Below, piece after piece: positions 21,043 through 29,389 of a stretch of DNA of 64,000 nt. Origin of the DNA: Rebecca billardiae RCC1528 (Eukaryota > Haptophyta); contig OZ251234.1 in NCBI GenBank assembly GCA_965240325.2, forward strand, positions 744,001 to 808,000, in the 5' to 3' direction. The notes under the pieces were generated by a model. The model saw nothing but the letters and a program-made list of their open reading frames with translations. It ran no database searches and had not been told where the DNA came from. Positions within the stretch are counted from its first letter, which is position 1, and every line of letters starts with the position of its first letter. The position numbers and the translations under genes were made by a program.

Positions 21043-21360
21043 TTAAGCAGCATCCGGATGGTTAGTGCGCATCATCGCCCGGAACGCGACGACGTCCTCA
21101 AGCAGGTGGGCGTCGAGCTTCACGAACATGAGCTTCTGGGCGTTCCCCGGCTTGAAGCTCGCTCGCAGATCCATGAGCTCGAGAGCCAGCGTCGAGAAGT
21201 TGCGCTCTGCCTGGCAGCTCGTGGCGTCGATGCCGTGATACACGTGGGCCACCTGGGACAGCGCGTTCCATCCGAACCAATGCCGCTCCTTGTTGTCGGT
21301 AGACTGCTCACGCTACCACGCGAGGAGGTCGAAGTCCTCGTCGCCCTCCGCAGCACGTGC
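21043..21360 (-). pseudogene. hAT transposase C-terminal remnant
   Basis: The conceptual translation contains EGDEDFDLLAW, an in-frame TAG, then HWFGWNALSQVAHVYHGIDA, TSCQAERNFSTLALELMDLR, and a PGNAQKLMFVKLDAHLL tail. This matches the hAT dimerisation region, whose hallmarks are DLLxWW, ATSxxxERxFS, and R..L.P..xxxLMFLKxN. The TAG right after the DLLAW motif and the abrupt 5' end in a GCGAGTC repeat show it is broken and truncated. Only the last 100 or so codons survive. The autonomous parent may have mobilised the hAT MITE at 36399, but no terminal repeats were matched between the two. Confidence 0.7.
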
Positions 21361-21418
21361 GGCGAGTCGCGACTCGCTCGCGAGTCGACTCGCGAGTCGC
21401 GAGTCGCGAGTCGCGGCC
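21360..21418. repeat. GCGAGTC/GACTCGC short palindromic repeat cluster
   Basis: GCGAGTCGCGACTCGCTCGC followed by further GAGTCGCGAGTC units, several in both orientations. It truncates the hAT remnant on its 5' side. Confidence 0.8.
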
Positions 21419-21681
21419 GCGCCCGCACGCCGGCACGGGCGCCGGGATTCTCGCCGGGCGCGATTCCCCGCCGAATCCCCCGCCGACGTCTACCCAAGCA
21501 TTCCAGCCAATCAGGCGACTCGCAGTATCGTGACTGTCGCTACCTAGTCGACTACGTAGTACTACGTAGTGAAGTAGCGCGACTACTCAGCTGGTCTCGG
21601 AAAGCTAGGTAGCTAAGTAGTCGCGACTACTTTGCCCGGGAGCCGACCGAGGTAGCTAAGTAGTCGGCGCTACTTAGTTAC

Positions 21682-21972
21682 TGATGTTTATTCCGCCTTA
21701 CCAGTTCCCCGGTCACGCAGGGGCTTATGACAGTGTCCCTGCGGACGTCGTCAGCAGCGCCGTCCGTGCGGACGAGCGGGCGGTGTCGGTCCTCAGAAAC
21801 GGATGAAAAAGCGGGGGGCGGCAAACGGCGGCCGCCATACGTAACTGGCAGCGCAGCTTCGCCTGCAGCTCTGCAGGCAGTACCGGGTACTTCGACCATC
21901 CGGACGGTTGGAGCCAACCGCCTGGAGAGGAAAAGAAATCGTGCACGTAGGGAATTCGGGATTAATACAACA
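21682..21972 (-). repeat. copia 3' LTR (element orientation)
   Basis: 291 bp. Plus-strand start TGATGTTTATTCCGCC, end GGGATTAATACAACA. Identical by eye to 24606-24896. The adjacent CCCCCCCTCGAC on the inner side is the polypurine tract read in reverse. Confidence 0.93.
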
Positions 21973-21985
21973 CCCCCCCTCGACA

Positions 21986-23525
21986 TCATGCCGAAGGCGG
22001 CAGAGGTTGTGGAACAGCATGCAGTATCGCCACGACGTGTTTGAGAAAAGTACTCGTCGCGGTAGCCTTGGTCATGATGTCGGACCGGTTGTCGTCGGTC
22101 GACACCTTCTGGATCAGCACGGCGCAGTCGGCTTGCGCGCGCCGCGTGAAATGGTACTTCACGTCAATGTGCTTGGTGCGCTTGTGGTGCACCGGGTTGT
22201 TCGTCAAATCGATCGTGCCCTGGTTATCCTCGTAGATCACCGTCGTGGGCTCCACGACCGGCTCGTTCAAAAACGTGACCAGGTCGCGCAGGTAGATCAC
22301 CTCGCGGCAGCACTCGCTCAGCGCGATGTACTCCGCCTCGCACGTAGACAACGCGACCACGCTCTGCAGTCCGCTGTGCCACGAGATCGGGACCCCGTTG
22401 TACATAACAAGGTATCCCGTCGTAGAACGTCGATCTTCGCGATCGTTCGCCCAGTCCGAGTCCGCGTACGCCACCAAATCAGGGTGTTGTGCGTGCGTCG
22501 CGTGCCGGAACAGGATGCCGCGCCGACGCGTGCCGAGCAAGTATCGGAGCGTGCGCTTCGCGGCGGTCAAGTCGTAGAGCCGGGGATTGGACATCCGGCG
22601 TGCCAGCATGTTCACGGCGTGCGCGATGTCGGGGCGACACGTCGTCATGCAGTACATGAGGGCACCGGTCATCTCCTGGTAGTGCTGGCGGTCAGCGCGC
22701 AGCAGGAGGGCTTGCAGCGGGCGGGGGATCTCGCGCGTCTCGCTGCACTCGGGGGTCGGTGGGTGGCGCTCTCCACTCAGGTGGAAGCGCTCGCACACAT
22801 CACCGATGTACTGGTTCAGGTGGGTAAAAAGTCCGTCCACCGTGGTCTCAAAGTCGGCGCCAAGGAACTTGCTCAGGCAGTCCGCGCCCTGCATCTCGTA
22901 GTGCGTCAGCAACGCCGTCATCAGCGCGTCCAACGCGTTCTTGTCCTTCGAGATGTTCATCATCAGCAGATCGTCGACAAAGTGACCGACGAACACGTAG
23001 CCGCCATCGACTGCCTTTGAGTAGATGCACGGCGCGCTCGGGCACGGCTCGAACCCATGTTCGAGCAAACACTTACGCAAGTGTAGGTACCACACGCGCC
23101 CGGCCTGGCGCATGCCTGGGAGCGCCTTCACAAACTTCGCGACCACCTTCGAGCCGAGCGGCGTCGAGCTCTTCGGGGTGTAGCCAGGCGGGAGCGGTGT
23201 CATCGCCTCCTCGCCCTCCGGCAGGTCGCTGTTCAGGTATGCGTGCCGCACGTCGGCGGGTCGCATCTCCACGATCTTGGCGCTCGCCGCGTCCGTCATC
23301 GAGACGCCTTTGGCCTTGAGCGCGACCGCGAGCATCAGCCGCAGCTGTTCTGGTCGTATCGTCGGGGCGAACACCTCATTGAAGTCGATGCCCTCGCGCT
23401 GGCGGAACCCCTGGGTTACCAGCCGCGCCTTGAACTTGATCACTTCGCCATCGGGAAGCGTCTTCACGTCGAACACCCACTTGACAGGAATCGTCCGCGT
23501 GTTGTCCGGCACATCACCTCGAAGA
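21986..23525 (-). CDS. copia reverse transcriptase and RNase H (pol 3' part)
   Basis: RVT_2-type reverse transcriptase, from a VKWVFDVKTLPDGEVIKFKA segment through FKARLVTQGFRQREGIDFNE and AYLNSDLPEGEE, to the catalytic FVDDLLMM box (the copia YVDD-type aspartates). The copia RNase H follows: YADSDWANDREDRRSTTGY, ALSTCEAEYIALSECCREV, YEDNQGTIDL and RTKHIDVKYHF. All catalytic acidic positions are visible. The open frame extends upstream to 23614, but its first 30 or so residues are out of register with the family. Homology begins near 23525, where the other pol segment ends in a different frame. The stop lies 14 bp from the 3' LTR. Confidence 0.9.
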
Positions 23526-24570
23526 ACGTGTGTCTCACGCCGTGCGCGTCGAGGTGGTCGTGGCAGGCCTGCATCCAGAGCTTGGCCTCGGGCGACTTCA
23601 TCGCCTCGTCCCACGTCGTGGGGATGGTGATCGGCACACCATTCACCCGCGCGATCGTCGTCGCAGCGAATGCCTCGAAGCTGTCCTCCTCGGTACGTTC
23701 CTCGCCCGCGGCCTGGAACGCTGCCTCGGTCACAGCCTGCACCGTCTGCGCGGCGGGTCTGCTCCGCCTCGCTCGGTCTCGTCGCATCGGGTCGTAGTCG
23801 CGCGGCAGCTCGGGCGCCGCGGACTCACCAGCTCGTGCGTCGTCATCGCCTCCGGCGTCATCGCCGTCGGCGCTCGGTCGCGCAGCTTCGCTCGCCGCGC
23901 CACCGTCGTCATGAGCAGCAGCGCCGCCGTCATCGGCCGCGCCGTCCTCAATCTCAAAATGCTCGTCGCCCTCGCCGGTGAGCTCGCCGTCAGCGGCGTC
24001 TCCCAGCTCAGTCTCGGGCTCGGCACTGTCATCGCTGGCCGCGAATGGAGTGTGCCTCCCCTCGACCAGCGACCGCTCATCAATGATGTACACGTCCTTT
24101 GAGTGTATCACCTGCTGCTGCCCGTCGTCGAGCAGCACCTCGCGCCCAGTCCGGCTGTCCTCTCGTGAGGATGGTCGGGGCGCTCGCAGCATCGGCCTCA
24201 GCGGATGCCGTGAAGGGTATGGATCGTCTCCATTCCCATCATCATCGAGCTCGTGCTCGACGTTGTCGATCACGAGGACCATCCAGGCCCCCGCCGCGGT
24301 GTCGTCACCGCAAGTGCCACACGCGGGCACGTCAATGCTCGCGCGGTTCGTACCGCTCGCGCAGCCGCCCTGCAGGCGGAGGACATTCGAGGTTGCGTAA
24401 CGGATGTCCTTCTGGTAGTCACCGAACTCGTACACCACGCCGTGCGTGGGCATCTGGTTCGTCTGCGCGCTTTCACTCGGCTGCTCGATGCAGAGCGCGC
24501 TGCACGCGAGCATCATTGCCCGCGCGTTCGTCGCGACACCCGCGACGCTGCGACCGGTCGGGTGGGCCAT
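23515..24570 (-). pseudogene. copia pol 5' remnant, frame-shifted from RT
   Basis: Opens with an ATG (24570) 36 bp inside the 5' LTR and encodes about 350 residues. The first 50 or so (RSVAGVATNARAMMLACSAL) weakly resemble the tail of copia integrase (the ARxML region). An acidic, Asp/Glu/Ala-rich linker typical of the integrase-RT junction follows. It ends with PTTWDEAMKSPEAKLWMQAC and the start of the RT domain. The RT continues in another frame, so a single indel lies near 23515-23530. Gag, the retroviral-type protease and the integrase DDE core are absent. Confidence 0.75.
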
Positions 24571-24605
24571 GCCCGGCGGTACGTGGGTTCACACGCGTGA
24601 GCTCA

Positions 24606-24896
24606 TGATGTTTATTCCGCCTTACCAGTTCCCCGGTCACGCAGGGGCTTATGACAGTGTCCCTGCGGACGTCGTCAGCAGCGCCGTCCGTGCGGACGAG
24701 CGGGCGGTGTCGGTCCTCAGAAACGGATGAAAAAGCGGGGGGCGGCAAACGGCGGCCGCCATACGTAACTGGCAGCGCAGCTTCGCCTGCAGCTCTGCAG
24801 GCAGTACCGGGTACTTCGACCATCCGGACGGTTGGAGCCAACCGCCTGGAGAGGAAAAGAAATCGTGCACGTAGGGAATTCGGGATTAATACAACA
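24606..24896 (-). repeat. copia 5' LTR (element orientation)
   Basis: 291 bp, identical by eye to 21682-21972, followed on the plus strand by target-site duplication GTTAC. No canonical initiator-tRNA primer site was recognised just inside it. Confidence 0.93.
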
Positions 24897-25044
24897 GTTA
24901 CGTAAACCAAAGTAGCACTACTTAGCCCCGACTACCTATCATCCCCTGCAGACGGGCACCACAGTTTATTCGTAGTTTTATCGTGCGTAAGGCTCACGGT
25001 GGCAGGTTGCCGCGCCATCCTTCATCGCACGCTCTCCGAAGAGA

Positions 25045-25117
25045 GACCTGGAAACTGGTTTGAACCCATGACTTCAGACGCAAGAGCACGCCAGTACTCC
25101 CACTCGGCCACAGACCG
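25045..25117 (-). other. tRNA-like sequence (SINE head or tRNA pseudogene)
   Basis: On the minus strand, GGTCTGTGGCCGAGTGG supplies a good A box (TGGCCGAGTGG) and, about 40 nt on, GGGTTCAAACC a good B box. The acceptor and T stems do not pair properly, so a functional tRNA is unlikely. An RNA polymerase III promoter remnant of a tRNA-derived SINE is more plausible. Confidence 0.4.
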
Positions 25118-25121
25118 GCGT

Positions 25122-25167
25122 TACAGTTTACTATGATTTAACGTGCACACTTGGTTAAGGCGTGATT
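25122..25167 (-). repeat. 46-bp inverted repeat, right partner
   Basis: Perfect reverse complement of 19634-19679. Outer flanks (left CCCTCT, right GACGCC) do not form an obvious target duplication. Confidence 0.85.
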
Positions 25168-26300
25168 GACGCCATCCAACACTGCACAAAGACACCGCCA
25201 CAAAACAGACCGGCGCAGGCAGGTGAGGGGCGACCCGTTGCACGGGTGAGTAACCGTGAGCGTATGAAAAAACGACATGCGTATGAAATGTCGGTTTTGT
25301 CACTCGCGCTGCCGCATGGCTGACGCCCGCGCCGATCCGAGCGGAATGGGGCATTGCGAAGCCGATTCGCAATGCCCCAATCCAATCGGCATGTCAATCG
25401 ACCCAACCGTCGCTGAGAACGAACGACAAAACCCAAGGCAGGTGCCCACCAAGCGACGCCGCCCGCGCGCCGGCAGCGTGAACGCGCGGGAGCGCAGAGG
25501 TGGCCAATGCAGAAGGCATCAGCCAATGCTGCTGCCTTCGGCAAGCGCGCCACCTCAGCGTCAGCATCGGGTGGGACCGTGACGATATATGCCCCGGATG
25601 CGGCTCCAGCCAAACGCCCTCGACACGGGGAGCCGCCATCGGCAGCGAGCGCGCCACGGATACATACACGTGCTGTCCTCGTGAACGAGGATTCAGGAGA
25701 CGAGGCGCCGGCGGCTCGGCCCGCGATGCGCAGGCAGGCTGGAGTGGCTCACGCTGCGATCGCGTGTACGGGTACAGAAGGCGTGCGCACGCAACCACAC
25801 CGCCTACGTGAAGCGCGTGGGCAAGCTGCTGAAGCTCTCACGATGCGTGCGCGCCTTCCTTCTCACCTCTGCGCTCGCCGACCGCTGCCTTCCGCGCGGC
25901 AGACACCGGGGGACACCTGCCACCTGGCGCGCACGACGCAGCGTGTAACGCAGAAGGTGGTAGATCCGCTGCCACGCTCCCGCTGCCGCTGCTGCCGGCG
26001 GCAGCGGCATGCCCGAGGCGGCGACGGTGACTATCACTGCCAAAGTGTCGTTTTTTCGGCGCTCACGCGTGCAACTGGTCGGGCGCGTTGCCGCACCTCA
26101 TCGAGGCGGCCATTGCAGCACAGTATGCCCCCACCAAAGGACCATCAAATACCCCCCCACTGATCAATTGTCATTGCGTGTAACTAACCGTCCTACTTCA
26201 CACATTAATCAAGGGAGGAATCAAACTATCAAGACGAAAATAGCCTTGAAACGGTGGGGTGATGTTTGTATCAAACTTGTAACCGCGTCAAACTTCACTC
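25168..26300. other. Unassigned, possible decayed coding DNA
   Basis: Short plausible stretches in changing frames: MKCRFCHSRCRMADARADP (25290, Cys/His-rich) and KASANAAAFGKRATSASASG (25510). No intact gene and no family recognised. It ends in a pyrimidine tract (CTCTCTCTCTCTCTC) at about 26298-26312. Confidence 0.3.
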
Positions 26301-26305
26301 TCTCT

Positions 26306-26400
26306 CTCTCTCTATATATATATGACCGCGCGTTCCGCGGTCCTTTTCTGCATAGAATCAACGCAGTTGCCTGAGTTGGGGGCCCGCGGTGGCCGTGCAA
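26306..26400 (+). repeat. Dispersed repeat R2, copy 3, with CT/TA tract
   Basis: TATATATATATGACCGCG begins the hairpin GACCGCGCGTTCCGCGGTC, then TAGAATCAACGCAGTTG and GGGGGCCCGCGGTGGCCGTG. The hairpin loop carries two extra bases compared with other copies. Confidence 0.75.
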
Positions 26401-26581
26401 TCGCGGCTCTCTGCCGTAGTGGCAGTTCGCCAGTTGAAGTCGGTTCTGAGATGACTGAAGAGTCAAGAGTACAGTCTAACTATTAGTCCGACCGTCGCCC
26501 TGCCTGCGATCCCGCGAGACTCATTCACACTTCACACAAAGTCACAGCAGCGGACCTGAGACCGCACCCGGCACCCGTCAA

Positions 26582-26768
26582 ATCGGACGTCCCGCGTCCG
26601 TCTGACAACTAGCTGATGCCAAATGTCCAACTGGCTGATCAGCTCGGATCCGACCCGTCCGCGATCGTGCCATCGGCATCGGACGTCCGCCTGACAACTT
26701 TTACTATAGCTGCCAAACTGTCCAACTCTGGCTGATCAGCTCGGATCCGACCCGTCCGCGATCGTGCC
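26582..26768 (+). repeat. Tandem duplication, about 96 bp x 2
   Basis: Both units begin ATCGGACGTC and share TGATCAGCTCGGATCCGACC followed by CGTCCGCGATCGTGCC. Unit 1 is 26582-26677 and unit 2 is 26678-26768. Small indels separate them. Confidence 0.8.
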
Positions 26769-27529
26769 GAGTGAGTCGTGCCGCGGAGCTCGGAGTACTG
26801 AAGGAGTCGGGTGTGACGCCAGGGTGCTTTAGCGCTGCGGCCCGTGCCAGCCAACGACGACCAGACGTACTCTGGCCACTAGACCCGTTGCACGGGGGAG
26901 TGACCGCTGTGACCGTACGCCTTGCTACCGCGCGCGCCGCGCGACTCGGGGTGATGGAGAGCGGATGGCGACAGCAGCAGCAGTCCTCATGAAGACGATG
27001 AAGCTGGCGGCACGGGTGCACGAGGTGGCAGGCGAAAGCGCGCCGACGAGACCGCATTTGACACACCTGAGCCGCACGCGCGTGCCGTCGCCGAGCCGGC
27101 TGCAAACGCAACTACCGCGCGCGCCACGACGGCGCGGCACTAGCTGATGCAGGCCGTACTGCCGGCACTGCTTCTGCGATCATGCGCCACGGTCGCAGCT
27201 GACTGCGTGAGCAGCAAGCGGGAGGCGGGTCCGGAGGCACGTGCAGGCGCGCGCGCAGCCAGGGGTTGGTCCCATCCGCCATCGTGCGCCGGGCACGTCA
27301 CCTCCGATCCGGATGTGGCCAGTCCGGACGTCACGCGATCCGGGACGACGAATACGATTCGCTCGTAACGAACCGTTACGTTAAAGTCACGTCCGGCTCA
27401 CACGCAGATCGCACTTTACTTAGGGAATACTTCGTGGGCGCGGTCTTTTCTCGCCGAATGATGAACGTCTCTATGCGGTCTCAAAAAATCGAACTACTCG
27501 GCGGTCTCCACCTCCCTGTTTTCGCCCCG
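26769..27529. other. Intergenic, no gene seen
   Basis: No coherent frame. From about 27360 it resembles the sequence preceding the R1 copy at 47760: paired CGTTACGTTA motifs, a CTTTACTTA motif, then GGTCTC, suggesting a longer R1-containing element. Confidence 0.4.
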
Positions 27530-27632
27530 GCCCCGGGCCCTTTTTTCTTTGATCAAAGATCTTTTTGAAACGTGGTTCGGGCCCGCACTGCGGGCTCCAC
27601 GCTGCGCGCTCCGCCCTGCACCGCGGGCCATA
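27530..27632 (-). repeat. Dispersed repeat R1, copy 4
   Basis: CCTTTTTTCTTTGATCAAAG, ATCTTTTTGAAACGTGGTTC, GGGCCCGCACTGCGGGCTCC, and the end CTGCACCGCGGGCCA. It is in tandem with copy 5, 140 bp away in the same orientation. Confidence 0.85.
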
Positions 27633-27769
27633 ATATTGCCCGTTTCGGCAGTGAGCTCTCCGTGCACACGCCCGCCGGCCACGCTTTACTTATGGGGAAT
27701 CTTGTGGACGTGCCCGTTTTCGACTCTATAATCAGTGTCAAAGGGGGTCTCAAAAAGTGTCAAACTCGG

Positions 27770-27893
27770 TTTTCGCCAGCCCTAAAAATCGCCCCCTGTC
27801 ACTTTTTTCTTGATCAAAGATCTTTTTGAAACGTGGTTAGGGCCCGCAGTGCGGGCTCCACGCTGTGCGCTCCGTCCTGCACCTCGGGCCATC
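27770..27893 (-). repeat. Dispersed repeat R1, copy 5
   Basis: Ends CTGCACCTCGGGCCAT just 3 bp beyond the methyltransferase stop codon (27896-27898), in sense with that gene. The preceding CTTTACTTATGGGGAATCTT sequence (about 27682) is also shared with copies 4 and 6. Confidence 0.85.
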
Positions 27894-27895
27894 AA

Positions 27896-28870
27896 TCAGG
27901 CGCCCAAACCTGTCCGCTGCTTGCGGATATGCACCACTGTGTTGTGATGCTTGGCACCCACCCACTTGTTGCCAATATCAGTGGTGTGAACCATGCAGCC
28001 CCGCCGCCAGATCAGTCGCACGATCTCATCTGTGGGTGTGTAGTGCATTTGCAGATTGCCGCGCGCGATCGAGCCATCGATGTCACATGGGCCCCGCAAG
28101 GGGAGGCTCTTTGAGGGAGTGTTGCCCAGGGCATCAGATGACGGGACTTGAAACCAACCAACGCCACCCGGCGCGAGCACGTCGCACAGCTGCTCCATGT
28201 ACGCGGCCTGCAACGGTGCAACCATGTGCTGCAGCACAATGACCGAGTGCACCACGTCGTACCGCTGCCCACGCACGGCTCGAAGCAAGTCCACATCACT
28301 GAGCACGAACTCCACGTCGCCGTCCCCGGGGCGCTTCCGTGCCTGCCACTCCTCCTTGGCGATGCGGAGGTGGTTGACTGATTGGTCGACACAGGCCACC
28401 TGGCGGACAGCGCTTAGATGCGCGAATGCAAAGGCCAGGCGACCCAGTCCGCAGCCAAAGTCCAGCACGTTAAGGTGCTTGGCACCGTCTCCACGAAGCT
28501 GCAGCTCCCGAAAGACGTACTTGACGTGGTTGCCGCCCGACTTGTAGAAGCGAAGCTTATCGTCCTTCGAGATGGTCTTCGTTTGCGGCAAATCCGTAAG
28601 CACGGACCACCACGCGCGATCTCGCCCGAGGATATTCCACTCGACCGCGTGAGCTGCGAAGGGGCGGTAGAGCGACGCAACCGTCTGGTTCGTCATGCAG
28701 AAGAGCGATTCGAAATGGCGCACCCGGCCGTCGCGCTCGAAGAGCGCCGAGAGCTCCGCATGTTCGCTCGGGGCCATCGCCACCGTTTTGTACAGCTGCG
28801 AGGGCTGGCCGCGACAGACTGCAAGTGCCGCGACGATCAGCAAGGCGGTTCTGGAGGAGGTGGTGCACAT
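27896..28870 (-). CDS. Secreted or ER class I SAM-dependent methyltransferase
   Basis: 324 aa with an ATG at 28870. Residues 1-22 (MCTTSSRTALLIVAALAVCR) are a typical signal peptide. Class I Rossmann methyltransferase motifs: motif I VLDFGCGLGR (135-144), motif Post I VACVDQS (158-164, acidic end of strand 2), a DVEFVLSDVD segment (about 185-193), and motif IV/post-II YDVVHSVIVLQHM (204-216) followed by LAPGGVGWFQVP. All SAM-binding positions look intact. The substrate cannot be told from sequence; secretory targeting favours a glycan, lipid or secreted-protein substrate. It sits between MAEA (same strand, 520 bp upstream) and an R1 repeat abutting its stop. Confidence 0.85.
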   Translation of the reverse strand: MCTTSSRTALLIVAALAVCRGQPSQLYKTVAMAPSEHAELSALFERDGRVRHFESLFCMTNQTVASLYRPFAAHAVEWNILGRDRAWWSVLTDLPQTKTISKDDKLRFYKSGGNHVKYVFRELQLRGDGAKHLNVLDFGCGLGRLAFAFAHLSAVRQVACVDQSVNHLRIAKEEWQARKRPGDGDVEFVLSDVDLLRAVRGQRYDVVHSVIVLQHMVAPLQAAYMEQLCDVLAPGGVGWFQVPSSDALGNTPSKSLPLRGPCDIDGSIARGNLQMHYTPTDEIVRLIWRRGCMVHTTDIGNKWVGAKHHNTVVHIRKQRTGLGA

Positions 28871-29389
28871 GACTTGATGCCTGCAAAACCCAGGTCGTCT
28901 TGCTCGAGGGTAGGAAGGCAGAGGACCAACCCCACAAGGGCGGGCGGCGGCGCTCGGCGGGCGGCGGCGTAGCGGTCACGCTCGTGTACTGGTCTGTTTT
29001 GTGGCCTTGGCGGCCTGCAGAACTACGACTCCGGCTCGGGGGCCGCCGGGGGTTTGGGAGTTTGGCGGTGGTAAGGATTTTCCGAAAAAAGTCGGCGGCC
29101 GCTTTTTCGGAATAAAATCGCGGGACCGGGCGGACGCGATCCATGCCGCACGACGGTGATGGCCGCGCCGGGGGAGGACGCGGGACCGGAGGTGCAGCAG
29201 GCCGCAGCTGCAATTGTTGCACAACGGGGGTGGCTCGCGCCGACCAATCAGCGGCCCGGAAATCCGTCTGGGACAGGTGGGTGGCAAATGCACGTGGCTT
29301 ATGCGTCACGGGGCGTTGGATTCCAGACTGTACGTTGCCGGGCGCCAGGCGCGGGCCGGTAAGGTGGTGAGCTCACGTCCACGCTAAAC
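28871..29389. promoter_or_regulatory. Methyltransferase upstream region with strong hairpin
   Basis: Lies between the MAEA stop and the methyltransferase start. At 29079-29111, TTCCGAAAAA...TTTTTCGGAA forms an 11-bp inverted repeat around a TCGGCGGCCG-type loop. It could be a regulatory palindrome or MAEA 3'-end structure. No other gene seen. Confidence 0.4.

Larger units (their letters stand above)
21682..24896 (-). mobile_element. Internally deleted Ty1/copia LTR retrotransposon
   Basis: 3,215 bp bounded by two 291-bp LTRs (TG...CA ends) that appear identical base for base, and by a perfect 5-bp target duplication GTTAC (21677-21681 and 24897-24901). On the minus strand a polypurine tract (GAGGGGGGG) abuts the 3' LTR, confirming orientation. 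The interior holds only the end of an integrase-like or linker region plus reverse transcriptase and RNase H. Gag, protease and the integrase core are missing, so the element is about 2 kb short of a full copia. Identical LTRs mean a recent insertion. Since it cannot encode its own particle, it was probably mobilised in trans or deleted after insertion. Confidence 0.92.

Noticed and set aside
21678-24910. Identical short ORFs in both copia LTRs
   Set aside because: Identity reflects LTR duplication, not conserved protein.
25045-25117. Functional tRNA-Ser/Leu gene
   Set aside because: A and B boxes are good but acceptor and T stems do not pair.
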